In this document: in pieces, positions 1 through 10,987 of the stretch | Layout: every line of letters starts with the position of its first letter | Position numbering within the stretch: the stretch's first letter is position 1 | Assembly: GCA_009823395.1 (NCBI GenBank) | Contig: CM020513.1 | Coordinates: 9,217,501-9,281,500 of the forward strand | Source of the DNA: Thamnaconus septentrionalis | Taxonomy: Eukaryota; Chordata; Actinopteri; Tetraodontiformes; Monacanthidae | Length of the DNA: 64,000 nt | Direction of reading: 5' to 3' | The notes under the pieces: generated by a model | Database searches by the model: none | The model's input: the letters and a program-made list of their open reading frames with translations, nothing else | Told to the model about the DNA's origin: nothing | Position numbers and translations under genes: made by a program

Positions 1-2096
1 AGAATGCACATAAGCGATGAGAGCGACCTGCTAAATGAGCTGCAGCAGCACTTTGACTTTGAAGCGGCTTTTTTTCCCGTGTGCAGGCGTGGCTGAGATA
101 AGAGAGAGAGAAAGCTGCCTGGAGGAGCGGCGGCGTGATGTTTAAATAGTGAGAATAAATCTACAGTTTTCTGTCTTCTACAGCCTGTGCACACACACGC
201 ACACACTCCCACACCCAAACTGTCGGCTCAACCTGTTTCCCAGTCGTCCGCTATTTCCAGCAACCAAAGGCAGCCTTTAATTCCCTCCAATCACAACTAC
301 AAAGCCCAATCTCTCCGCCCAGAGAGGGAGATCCAGTCAGATAAAACAGATCGCCTCCAACCATTCTCTCTCTCTCTCTCCATGTGCTCAACTCACCGCA
401 ATAATAAACCTGTGGCCATTTGCAAAGCCTCGCTGCCACTTCAAAAAGGAGAGAGAAACTGGAGCGGCGCCGACTCCAACCAGCGTGCACAGCCACCGGT
501 TTATTGTTTGTCAGTTTTCATAACCTTCCTTATTTATTCTCTCGCCATAATCCCCCTAGTGAAAATCAAATCATGGAAGAAACAAGGCCATGCCTTGTTA
601 TTTTTCTCCCTTCTTCTTCAAAGTTGCTGGAAACTTGTTCTTGTCACCATTGTTTACAAGTCGGCCTCGGGGAAAATTGCGTTCGCGCCTCCCTCCTTCA
701 AATGCCTTTATTTTTTCTTCATCTCTTCCTAATGGTGGCAGAACCCAGGTAGCTGCTGGCTGGGCACGCACATCAGAGCCTGAAATCCGAATTGATGAAA
801 TGTGCAACTTTTGCATCGCAACTTTTCACAAGACCGGAAACTCTGCGGCTTGGCGGCTTGAAAGACAAATCACCACCACCCCTCCCACCCCCCAGGTGCG
901 CCTTTGGCATAGCGAAAACAGGGAAATTGAAAACACAAATGAGCGTTACAAAAAAAATGACAAAATGAAAATGGGGGGGGCTCAGAAAAGCAAAGCCAGT
1001 GAAAGCATCAAAATAATGAGTTGGATGGATTTCTGTCTTTTCTAAATTTAGTTGGAATTTTTTTTGGACGCTCTGCCTCAAACACTCCAGCGAGGTGTCG
1101 GGCCGGCCAGCGGCACCCTGGCGAACACCCGCGCGCGGACAGATGATCCAACCTGGATCCAAATCTCACTCCAAATCTCCGCGACCGTAACTGCCGGAAA
1201 CGATAATGGAGCGCGTGTTCAGAGAGCGCCCTGGCTGCGAAGGCACAACGGAAGGGAAACTGGGACCAGCAAGAATAAAAACCGCGGCAGCTCCGGGAAC
1301 GGGGCCACGTTTGTACTCCAGAACCACGGAGGGACGGTGAAGGGCTCCTCCTGCTTTGGCCGCGTCTGGGCACTGAGAATATGTCATAATTGCTGGGGGA
1401 GGCCATTTAATTTTTTGGGTGCGTTTGGGCAGTCCATCCATATTGGCTAATGGAGGGTTGTCATGGCAGGCGAACACAGGGTAATCACACAGATTTGTGG
1501 CTTTATGTGATGAGAGAAGATAAAAAAAAAAAAACTAACTAAATTTTTTTTTTTACACGCCTACAAACCTGCCACTGCAGATGCAGGCTGTTTAAATCGC
1601 GCAACGCCACTCTACGTTGCGCCTGACCTGTAATTAAAATGCTCTGACGTGTTTTGAAGCGGCACTACTAATTTTATTAGAACAGCAGGTCTCTAATGGC
1701 CAGCTGTAATGCGCGCGGGAAATAAATAAATAAGCGAATGAATAAAACTCACAGCAAATTATCATCCTGCTCTGCGCCTCTCGCTCTCTGCGGCGTTACT
1801 GTTCTCGGGTCTCCGTAGTCTCATCAGCATCATTTAGAGCCTGTAACCGGCAGCCGTTTTCGGCGGGCGGAAGCTCATTAGCGCACCCGGAGAGCAACCG
1901 GTGGAGAAGGTAAGCAACCGGTTGTTGTGCATAAGCAGAGGTGAGGCGATGAACCAAAGTCACGAAATCCAAAGAGAATGGATATTTGGGAAGTTGGCAA
2001 TGTCACAACTCTAAAGACATATCATTCAGTGTGTGCAGAGGTATCGTGTGAGGTGTATAACCACATGATCGTTGGCAATACCATTGGTTGCAATCT
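1..2096. other. Non-genic stretch, with CNE-like block and weak exon signal
   Basis: No protein-coding gene is visible. The stretch holds a short CT run near 366-380, A/T runs near 1530-1555, and a block at about 1560-1740 containing TAATTAAAAT, ACTAATTTTATTAG and GCGCAAC-type words. That composition resembles a vertebrate conserved non-coding element. A strong splice-donor match, GAGAAG|GTAAGC, lies at 1909/1910 on the plus strand after CpG-rich sequence. It could end a non-coding first exon, but no acceptor or reading frame supports it. The open frames here overlap each other on both strands and show no domain. Confidence 0.5.
1560..1740. promoter_or_regulatory. Candidate conserved non-coding element
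   Basis: This AT-rich but non-repetitive block contains several homeodomain-type cores (TAATTA, CTAATTTTATTAG) and a CAGCTG E-box in GGCCAGCTGTAATG. It has no coding potential. Such mixtures are typical of developmental enhancers in fish, but conservation is not observable here, so this is inference from composition only. Confidence 0.25.
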
Positions 2097-2652
2097 GTAC
2101 TGTGCAGTGTTAGTTTTGACAGCAAAATTTGATTTTGTTTTAGTCGTAATTTAATCATCTAAGCTGTTTTAGTTTTAGTCTAGTTTTAGTTGACAAAATA
2201 TCAGAATCATTTTAGTCAACTAAAAAAACGCCACAGTTTTTACAAAGTGTTTTATTTTCTTTCATATCAAGTGTGAAGTGCGTCCAAATGTCCTGTCGCC
2301 TCTTCCTCCCCGGTGTTGACATCTGGTCTCAAACTAGTACATACCAGATAATCTGTGTGTACGTGCTACATAACTTTCTGACCATTGGTTTTCTTCCCAA
2401 CTCCTCCCGCCACTTTCTAAATCATCATTTCCTTTCACAAACGAAATGAGCTCTGATTGGATCTCGTCTCTGGCAGACATTTTCGTCTCGTTTTTATTCG
2501 TTGACAAAAACGTAATTACACCTCGTCATCGTCTTAGCCATTGTTTTATTAGTTTTATTTAGTTATCGTCTCGTTTCAGTCAGAAAAAAAAAGGTTGTTG
2601 ACGATAACTATGACGGAAATTTTCCGTTAACAAAATTAACACCGGTACTGTG
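2097..2652. mobile_element. hAT-like non-autonomous DNA transposon with 8-bp target duplication
   Basis: The element spans 2105-2644 (540 bp) and is bracketed by a perfect 8-bp direct repeat, GTACTGTG, at 2097-2104 and 2645-2652. Its ends form an imperfect terminal inverted repeat: CAGTGTTAGTTTTG at the left, and CGGTGTTAATTTTG when the right end is read on the minus strand. An 8-bp target duplication with CAGNG-type ends is the hallmark of the hAT superfamily. The interior is rich in TTTTAGT and GTTGACAAAA-type words, including 'TTGACGATAACTATGACG' near 2597, and encodes no transposase. It is therefore a deletion derivative or MITE mobilised in trans. The intact duplication suggests a fairly recent insertion. 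Confidence 0.85.
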
Positions 2653-3977
2653 AGACGTTGGCTGTGCTGCCTCTGGCTGTTCTCTCTTTTTAATTGTAGC
2701 GGCCAGAATTTACTGTCAGTGCGAAGTGATGAAGTCAGAGTGCTGCTGCCAGCCTGCCATCGTTGTGGCGGCGGCAAAACAGCTGAATACAAATGACGCC
2801 CCAAAGCGGCGACGGTAAACGAACAGAGGGCCTGGTGCCATTTGTTGTGCAAATCCTTGCCGTTTGAAAAGTAAAACAACGCATCCGAAAGGCACTTCCA
2901 CACCCCGACGCTCGCACACAGCGAGGAAAGCGAGCTGTGCCAGCAGAAAGTTGCCAGGAACGACCCGAGGAATCCGAGCCTGCAGCCTGGGGTTTTGCTC
3001 TTCTTGGATTAGACCTTCTGCAACGGAGCGCCGCACTGTAAGCATCAGTCATTCCGTTCACTCCCGTCGCCTGCTATTGTGACGCAGCTGACTGCTACCA
3101 GGATGAGTCAGGCGCAAGGTGTCATTGTGCTCGTTCACCCACTCTGAACATTCCGATCCACCCCATCATGTCAGGCGATGAGGCCAGGCGCTAATGTCTT
3201 CCCTTGGCAATTAATTTGAAAACTGTCGCAAATAAAAACAAAACAGAGCCAGGCGCAATATTTGGCAGACATTGATTTTGAACGCAATCGAACAGCGAAA
3301 ACAGGTGGACCATCCGACAAACGCCCGTCAGAAGTCACGTCTGCATGAAGAAGGTGCCCGGGTGAGAGGAGTAATGGTTCCCATCGGTGCGCCTCCCGGC
3401 ACTTTCCTCGAGCCCGCTCTAAACGTCCCATAAATAAAGGCAAGTGAAAACAGGCTCATTGATCAGATGAGTCACAGGTGGAGGAGGCCGGGAGGGAAAA
3501 GATGGGACGGAATATAGATAGTTGACCACCATTTCATTCCGCGCCGCAGCCCAGAAACGCTACCTCCCCCAAATAAATATTCATGGAGAGGGGGACGGGG
3601 TGGGGGGACTCTCGTCCTTCCAGCGTGGCAGAGTGTCTGGGTAAACCTCCGCATGAGAAATGACCCTGTCAGGAGCCATTTCGGAGCCACAACTCAATGA
3701 GCCCGTCCGCCCGTCCGCCCGTCGTCCGCCCGTCAGCACCGCCACGGAGCCGCCCCGACTCTTCCTTAATTCCTCCATCTCCGTCCTCCCGCTGCTGCCT
3801 CTCCCGCTCCACCTTTTCCACCATCATTACCTCCAACCCCTCGCCCTCGCTCTCTTCCTCCCCTTCATCTGCGCCCGACACTCCGCGGCTTTTAAGCCCA
3901 GGAATGATGAAGCTGGGTGGGAGCTGAAGCCGGCAATGGGTAACTTTTGCCGGCGAGATGAGGACGACTCTATGGCC
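2653..3977. other. Non-genic stretch
   Basis: No gene is recognised. The sequence is CpG-moderate, with several overlapping short open frames on both strands and no domain. A CCGTCCGCC-type short tandem run lies at about 3702-3735, and pyrimidine-rich sequence follows to about 3860. Confidence 0.5.
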
Positions 3978-4045
3978 CCTTTCCCACTGGCCAAAAAACC
4001 CTTTTAAATCTGCTAAGAATAGCCATTTGGTGGCAGTGGGAAAGG
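3978..4045. repeat. Short perfect inverted repeat (TTTCCCACTG type)
   Basis: The 12-bp arms CCTTTCCCACTG (3978-3989) and CAGTGGGAAAGG (4034-4045) are perfect reverse complements around a 44-bp spacer. Similar TTTCCCACTG/CAGTGGGAAA pairs occur in small fish foldback repeats as I recall them, so this may be a MITE remnant. The family assignment is inference. Confidence 0.45.
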
Positions 4046-4049
4046 CTCA

Positions 4050-7000
4050 CCGACCTGCGTCAACCAGCATCAAGGGTTTATTTTTTGGGGGGTGTATGGG
4101 GGGTTGATAGTTTTGATGAGTCAGATAAAGGACCCTCAACCCTATGAAAGTCAGTTTTTCAGACAACTCATTAACGCATCCCTAGCACACGATCGCATTC
4201 ACACGTGTACGTGTGTTTGAGTGTGTGTGTGTGTGTGTCTACAGTCCTTTGTCTGACGGTGAGCAGGCTCAGATGAGAGCACACGAGGTGAACGTTCCTC
4301 CCCCTCTGATGGACAAGCGAGTGATGAAAGGAAACTGTGCATCATATGAAACTTTCATGTATGGATGTAGAACGCGGCGGAACCTTCCAGGGCTCTGTGG
4401 GGGCAATTAAAACGGAGCAGGATCCAGATGAACACGCTCAGGCAAACACACATAATGGCGCAAAAGGCCCAAATGCACAGTTTTTTCCTTGTTCCTGTTC
4501 GACTTGAGGCTGTTATGAGTCATGAAAGTGATTTAAGCTTTGAATAATTCATTTTTAAAGTTATGAATATAAGGCCTATACGATAGCAAGCAACCACAGG
4601 TACTTTTTTTCTTTTCTTTTTTTTAATACAAAAATGATTGTCAAGGTGACCTTTGCCTGGCGTGCTCCTCTTACAGGGCCGATTTTTGCAGATCCATCTG
4701 CTCGAGCTCCCGTCCAAATACATTTTGAACCCTGATTTTCACAAGGCAGACATGTAAAAATAAATCCTACAGATTTATGAGAGATACCATATGGTGTTAT
4801 GGCCATATCTCTTATGAGAGACAAGCCATATGGAAGGTTTTAGGAAGGTGCTGCTCATCCCTGCAAAAAATAAAAAAATAAAAATAGGCAGCATAGCTGG
4901 AAATTTTAAACCTTCGGGGAATCAATTTATCACCAGCTTTGACGTAGAACCCGCCCAGACGACACCCTCCTCTATGTTTGTGTACGCTGGTGGTGCTGGA
5001 AACATTTTACTCTTCTGCTTTAATGAAACTTTAATATAATATGTCTGTTGTAAGAAGAACACGGGGAGCAGGAGCGCTACCGTGCATAAGCATTCCGTTT
5101 TAGGAGCCGCAATTCATATCTCAAGTGGATATTTGCGCTGCATAACACACAGCAAATCTGCCGCCAAACAAATCTTGAAAGACTCACAATGACGCGTTAT
5201 TTGTCCTCCGCTCTCAGACAAACATCCCCATGGAGGCGGGGGTATTGGAAATTCTCTGTCTTTGCAGCAAAAGGACGACTTATTGGCCAAAAGTTCCGTC
5301 ATATATACAGTTTCATTTCGCCTGCATCATTCGGGTGTCTGCTCTCCCACACAGTCATTATCACCTCTTCGCAAAGCCAAGTTATTTCCCCAACTTGAGT
5401 GTCGAAGAGCAAAAAGGATCTTCCACCCACCCGTCGGGGGAGGGGGAAGGGGGCGTTTAAGTGCCATCATCTCTTCTTCAGTGGAAAGGAGAAAACGTTC
5501 TGTACCGGCTTTTGATTCTGAGCACCACCAAGAAGCACCTTGTGGCGCGGCAGAGTCGCACACTTAACGTGAAAACCTTTTTAAGTGTTTGGTTTCCTTT
5601 TTCTTTTTTTGTAATGCTCTGAATTAAATAAACGCTGATGTTTAATGTTCTCTTTTTGTGTTTAATAAAATCCTTGAGCCTTCCTGGTTGATTGCGCCCC
5701 CTCACTGGGACGTGCAATAAAACCTCAAGGGCAATCTTTTATTGATATAGTTTGACAAATGCTGAAGAGAGTTCAAAGGCCCAGAAGTGAGAATAATAAG
5801 TACAAACAACTTTTAATTACTTTGAACTGACATTGTGTCCCAACACCAATTAACACAAAAGCAATATTCTGCCTACATTTTAAACTTCATGAAGAAGTAA
5901 AGATGCGCTCAGTTGCGACTAAAAAAGCTTGAATCTTTTTACGCTGGCGTCGTACATTCACATCGTTTCCACTTCCACGCACAATTTTTCCACCCTTTCG
6001 TTCTCAACACACGGGCGTTCTCCTGATGCAAGCAGCGCTGCGTCGCTGGTCCGCTGCTACGGAATCAACATGCTTTTTCAGCTCTATTTTTTGCCGACGA
6101 CTGTGTGAACTCCGCAAACGCCAGCGCAGACCAGTCACCTCTGGAGCCACAGAGGACTTAAGTGTGAACCAGCCAGAGCCGCTCTGGCTTCCGCCCACCA
6201 CTCGACGGGACCCGCGGCTTCGGTAATCGGCCCCTATAGGTGCAAGTGTGAGGTGCGCCTGCTGGTTGTCGACTAACCTTCACGCCACGCCACTGGGAGC
6301 AGGTTACAGTTTGGGTGATGAGAGAAATAGGGGCTTGTCATAAGCATTCCATACCGTCATCGGGCTACTCTTGATGGAAGCGCCAGTGCACCAGCCCCGA
6401 GAGCGGCATCAATCTTCCCGCCCAACTATCAGCAGACGCGCACGTAGCGCATTCCACCAAATGTCAAAGACGGGTCATTGTGCAGCGATTCATCACATCA
6501 GAGTTAATCAGTCATTTGTCAGCGCTTATCTGCGCAGCATATTGTTTTCCTCCTTGTAAATGCGCTTGTAAACTCCACTCTATCACAGCGACGCTGGCCG
6601 CTTGCCGCTGGGACGCTTCGTAGCGCCGAGTTCAAAACCAAGCGGCGTGTTTTGAAAATGCGGCGTGTTTTGAAAATGCGGCGCGTGAGACATTTCGCCG
6701 CCGACGGAAAGAGACTGTCTGCACTGCGCTTCGGCTGGGCCGAAGCAGAATTATCATAAATCACAGGCCACAGAGTCATGTTAATTTAAGCCTCTGTCCT
6801 ACATAGCCAACAGTGAGGCAGTGCAAAGCTCTGGAGATGGGGGAAACCCCCATAGCAGCACAGTTTCTAGAAATCCATAATTTTTTTAAAAAATAAAATG
6901 TACATATTTCTATTAATAATGCATAAATACATAATGAATAGAATATATGATCAATGAATAATTAAAATTCAAGCACGTGTCCAAAATCTATAATCTTGCC

Positions 7001-7341
7001 AAATAGCTTAATTATAAATGAGCTCATTAATAATTCCCTGACTATGTGATCATAATGGCGCCACGTCATAGAAATAAAAAGTAGCCGGTGGGGCATCACA
7101 TCACAACGTGACGCGTATCGTCGTTCAACATGCAACCGCATTAGCCAGCTACGGCAATGATCCGGTTGGGAGGGGATAGAAACATTGAGACGTTGCGGCT
7201 TATTTTTTTTACGAAGCCTTGTGGGAAGAATCTGGCTGATCGATAAGGTTGCACGTCTAACAACACCAGCGCCCCGTCCTTGGCGTTTGTGGTTGATCCA
7301 TCTACAAATCCTCTCCAGACGGCCCAGGTGCCACATACAAA

Positions 7342-7342
<1 letters not shown>
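4050..7342. other. Non-genic stretch with minor repeats
   Basis: No gene is recognised. Contents include a short GT run near 4228-4240 and a direct repeat pair at 4775-4794 and 4812-4833 sharing TTATGAGAGA and CCATATGG. There is also a tandem 18-bp duplication at 6643-6678 and a very AT-rich block at 6880-7020. The open frames at 6026-6226 and 5262-5567 show no recognisable domain. Confidence 0.5.
6643..6687. repeat. 18-bp tandem duplication
   Basis: The unit CGGCGTGTTTTGAAAATG occurs twice head to tail (6643-6660 and 6661-6678), followed by a degenerate partial third copy (CGGCGCGTG). It is a simple local slippage or minisatellite seed with no coding role visible. Confidence 0.8.

Positions 7343-7385
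<43 letters not shown>
7343..7385. repeat. (AC)n microsatellite
   Basis: This is an uninterrupted AC dinucleotide run of about 21 units. It creates artefactual open frames of alternating Cys/Val or Thr/His on either strand, which are not genes. Confidence 0.95.
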
Positions 7386-7388
<3 letters not shown>

Positions 7389-7989
7389 CCTGAACAGTGA
7401 GTGAAAAGAACGCTTGTCTCTTCTCCTCTGGCGCCATTGGAAATAATTATCTCCCGGCGATCTGTTAAACCCCTGTGCAGAGACGTAACGCCGCCTCAGC
7501 CTTCGCCTGTCACGTTTTGTTTTTTCCTCCCATATGGCGCCCTGCTCCGGCACTGCGGCAGAGCACGTCTCCTCGCTGGGGGAGAGGCAGAGCAGTGCAG
7601 CTCCCTGAGCAGGTCAACCACACAGGGCCTTGTGACGGTGGATGCACCGATAACCGGCCCACTAGGTCTGACTCTACTGTGGCGTGAAAGACCAAGACGT
7701 CAGTATGGAAATCGTCCCAGCGGAAAATTGTGTCCGCTAAAGCGTGCAAGGTTGGGGGGCGGAGGGTGAGGGTGGATGTGACGCTGAAGATATGCAATCC
7801 GAATAAATAATAATAATAAAAAAATGAATCAATAAAATCCGGTCAGCCCACTGCTGCTCCGGTCCCTGCAGCAGGAGGGCCGGTGGCACATGTGCAGCCC
7901 CCTGCACAGGGGTGATGGGCGAGGCGACAGTGCGATAATGATCAGGGCGGGAGCTGCAGCTGTGGGTGAGCGCAATTGCTGCTGGGTGA
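7386..7989. other. Non-genic stretch
   Basis: No gene or recognised repeat is seen. There are CpG-containing segments near 7540-7640 and a short TAA/AAT-rich run near 7803-7830. Confidence 0.5.
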
Positions 7990-8240
7990 AAACTATGTTT
8001 CTCCACCAGGGGGAGAACCTCGTTTTGATTGGCAATCGCGTGATTCTTATTTTTTCCAATTGAATCCAATTTTTCCAAGTCCAATTGCGATTTGGAGGTG
8101 TTTCCATTGAATGGTGTGAAGCGCATAAGCCATAATTCTCGTAAAATCTCGCAAGATTTATGAGAATTACGTCCATTACCTGTTTTTTATTGTGATATTT
8201 AGGTTTTGGGCAATTCTAGGGGTAATGGAAACACAGCTTT
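7990..8240. mobile_element. Possible MITE relic with GTTTCCATTAC-type ends
   Basis: The block starts near CTATGTTTCTCCACC and ends near GGTAATGGAAACACAG. These ends are imperfect inverted repeats of each other, and the interior has short inverted words such as AATTGGA/TCCAATT and CTCGTAAAATCTCGC. Fish genomes contain abundant small elements whose ends read GTTTCCATnnnn, so this is probably a decayed copy. No target duplication is evident, and the boundaries are approximate. Confidence 0.4.
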
Positions 8241-9877
8241 GTGGTCTTTTAGGCTGTATTTTTGGTGAGACTTGGCTGGGGATCAAATCCAGTACCCCTT
8301 GGCCACTGGGACACACCATGTATCGTACAAACCCATGCTGGGGGTAAAAACCACACAAATAGGTTATCACTTTATTCATGAGTGTTGACCCCAAAAAAGC
8401 ACTTCCTGTGTGAGCTTGTAGTTCCCCCAGAACCGGCTCATGGCCCCAGGCTGTCTTGTGGTCTCTGACGCCCTGTGTGTTAAACTGTGGCTAGGTCATA
8501 GCCACAGCGACTACATTTATGACAGCAGTTGCGTCGCTCCCCCTTGAGCTTCGCAGCACGGCCGACTTCAGCGACGGCGCTGAAGCGTTTGGCTTCACAA
8601 ATGGCTTGCAGAGCACTTAACCAAATGGATTCAGCGCGCCGTGCCCTAAACCATATGTTTTAATTAATTCAGGGCTGTAGGACAAATACCTGCACCCGGC
8701 GTTTAACGCAAAAGAAAGACAGACGAGCGGGCCGGGCAAGAGTCTAATGCAATTAGCAAAGAACGCATCGACTCAAACGCTTGCAACTGGAAATGAGTGG
8801 GCAGCTGCAAAAAAAAAAAACCAAAGACAAAGAAAAAACAGTGGTATTAGCCTTGATGTGCAGCACTGTCAGTGCAAACTGGATTTTTAAAGGAGACGTA
8901 AGACAGGGTGATCAAAGAAATGTGCGCCTTTTGCTCCAGTCCCGTCTTTTAAGTCTTGACAATGTCTCGTCCGTGGCCCACCCCAACCTCCCTAGCGAGA
9001 ATCCCCCCACCAGAAATAGCCTTTGGCCTTTTAATGACTAACACTCCGCCGACAAGCTGCCGCACACTTTTGTCTGCGGCATCAGAGCAACAGTGCGAAG
9101 GCGGGGTTGAAGGTGAGAATCCTTTCGTTTTGACTGAGGATTGAAAGGATTCTCACGTGTGTGTCTCTGTGTCTGAAAGTGTGTGATACGAGAGACTGGA
9201 ATGTAACGAATATACCAGATATTGCAGCTCCACACACCTCCCCTGGCTTCAGTGTAATGCCACATTCGAAATAGTGACACACGCAACGTCCCTATACGGC
9301 AAAATAAACATGTGACCGATTGAACTCCTCCTTAAAAAAAGAAGTGAGTCCCACTGCGTCTTCCTTTGCTTGGCTTCTCCGTCACCCCACTTCACACTTT
9401 CATCACTTAATTCATTTGCGAGCCCCCGGCCTTCGCCTCGCCTCTATTAATATGAGATAAACCTCCGACTCGAGGACGGCGTTAATTGTGTCTCAAGGAA
9501 TTGAAGCGGCAGCCTTCTCTGTCAATGTCGGCGGCCACAAAAAGTTGGCTCTCTGACACCGGAGGCGCTCGGTGTGAAGAGCCGTTCTAATTGCCTCGAA
9601 GCCGCCCGACTGCGTGGGCGCCGGTGCGGCGTCTCGTCTGCTCGCTTGAAATGAGTCCTTCCCAATCCCCCCGCCCTCAAACCTCCCCACCCCGGCCCCG
9701 TCTGCCTCAGTGATCGCCTCACTTCACACTGCGGAACACCTTGGATGCTCATAAATAGCGACTTGCAGGCACGAACATAAGAGAAAACGTGTGTGAATCC
9801 ACACACACAAAAAAAACTGTTAAGTGGATCTGAATGGCAATTATCTTTAAAGCCCTTCATTAACCGCCTGACAATAG
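8241..9877. other. Non-genic stretch with two perfect hairpins
   Basis: No gene is recognised. A 9-bp perfect stem (CTGTGGCTA/TAGCCACAG, 5-nt loop) lies at 8485-8507. A 14-bp perfect stem lies at 9113-9156. An A12 run lies near 8810, and CpG-richer DNA occurs at 9470-9720. Confidence 0.5.
9113..9156. other. Perfect 14-bp hairpin
   Basis: The arm GTGAGAATCCTTTC (9113-9126) is exactly complementary to GAAAGGATTCTCAC (9143-9156) across a 16-nt spacer. The stem is too short for a typical pre-miRNA and no conserved miRNA seed was recognised. It may be a foldback remnant. Confidence 0.6.
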
Positions 9878-10130
9878 GCGCGTTCACATGGACCGCGAGT
9901 AATTGGATTAAACGTCAACCTGATTAAAATCACGTCATGCAAACACCCCCCTTCCGATAAAATTGGCCCGGCTCCGATCGAAATTTCAATCGGATCGGAG
10001 GAGGTGGTTTAACTTCTCCCAGTGGTGTAAGTCCATGCGAGCGCCGCGTCGGATTCGGATCCGCCTCCCACGGCCACTGAGCTTTTTGCACGCGTACTTG
10101 GCCGCCGCAAAGATACATACGATACATCGC
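9878..10130. mobile_element. Possible DNA-transposon fragment (GCGTTCACATGG-type end)
   Basis: The segment opens with GGCGCGTTCACATGGACC and continues with repeated ATTGGATTAAA, GATTAAAATCACG and the internal inverted pair CCGATCGAAATT/AATTTCAATCGG. Words of this kind (GTTCACATG plus AATCGGATT) mark a group of small fish DNA transposons. No matching right terminus was found, so the copy is truncated or diverged and the right boundary is arbitrary. Confidence 0.35.
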
Positions 10131-10657
10131 GGATAAAGACATTCCACTCTTTGCTGCTCACGTTTCAAACAAGGAGTATGTTTCTTTGGTTTCGCAGATT
10201 CAAAAGAAGCACAACACGGGACACAACGAGCTGGATTAGTCTAGCTAGCATCTCTTGTTGAAATACTCACAGGCTTCCAGGTATAGCCGGGGGAAAAAAA
10301 AAATCTTTCTACAGATTCCACAAACAAGGATTTCAGGTTTTGAAATCACTCTGATTTTTTTTAGCAGGCTACAAGACAAATCAGTGTCAAGGTAACAGCC
10401 GCAAGCAATGTTTAGCCATACTAAAAAAAAACAAGCAGAAAAAGAAACCCAACAGAAACTGTGCTGGTGGTGGCGACTGCAGTTCTGATCCTAACTATTA
10501 GTTAGTTTAACCGCCGGAAGGCATCGCAGCTCCAAACAGAGCGCCGACACCCATCAAACTGCTTCTTTCGCACCATCCCTCCAGGATGCCAACTGCCAAC
10601 TGGCTTCACTGGTAGCAAAGAAACCGGACCGGCTCATTTTCACAGCGGAACGGCCGA
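10131..10657. other. Non-genic stretch
   Basis: The sequence is AT-rich to mixed, with several short A runs (for example near 10292 and 10423). No gene or clear repeat family is recognised. Confidence 0.5.
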
Positions 10658-10987
10658 GGGCGGACCACACAGTGGAAATTGTCGGCTCACAAGAAAGAAG
10701 ATCACAGGTTGGATTCCAGCTCGGTGCCTTTCTGCACCAGGAGTTCTCTGGTTCAGCTTGTTTTTTTTTTTTGGCTTGTTTCTCCAGGCACCCCGGCTTC
10801 CTCCCACAGTCCAGAGAGACGCACATTTGGCTGATTAGCAACTCTAAAGTGGCTGCAGGTGAGTGTGGGTGCGAAATGATCGTTTGTCTTTATTTATGCA
10901 AGAAACTGGCTCAGTGTCCAGGGCGTAGCCCCGCCTTCCACCCGAGACAGCTGAGATGCCCTGCAGTGGATGGATGGATGGATGGAT
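10658..10987 (+). mobile_element. SINE-like interspersed repeat with (GGAT)n tail
   Basis: The order of blocks matches a repeat very common in fish genomes. A tRNA-promoter-like head comes first, including a box-B-like GGTTGGATTCC near 10708-10718. A body follows containing GGCTTCCTCCCACAGTCCA near 10796-10814 and GATTAGCAACTCTAAAGTGG. The segment GTCCAGGGCGTAGCCCCGCC comes next, near 10917-10936. The copy ends in (GGAT)n at 10967-10987. That order gives the plus orientation. The copy is diverged, and the A12-type tract near 10761 is a secondary expansion. It has no coding capacity. The exact family name (tRNA-derived SINE versus LINE-tail repeat) cannot be fixed by eye. Confidence 0.65.
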
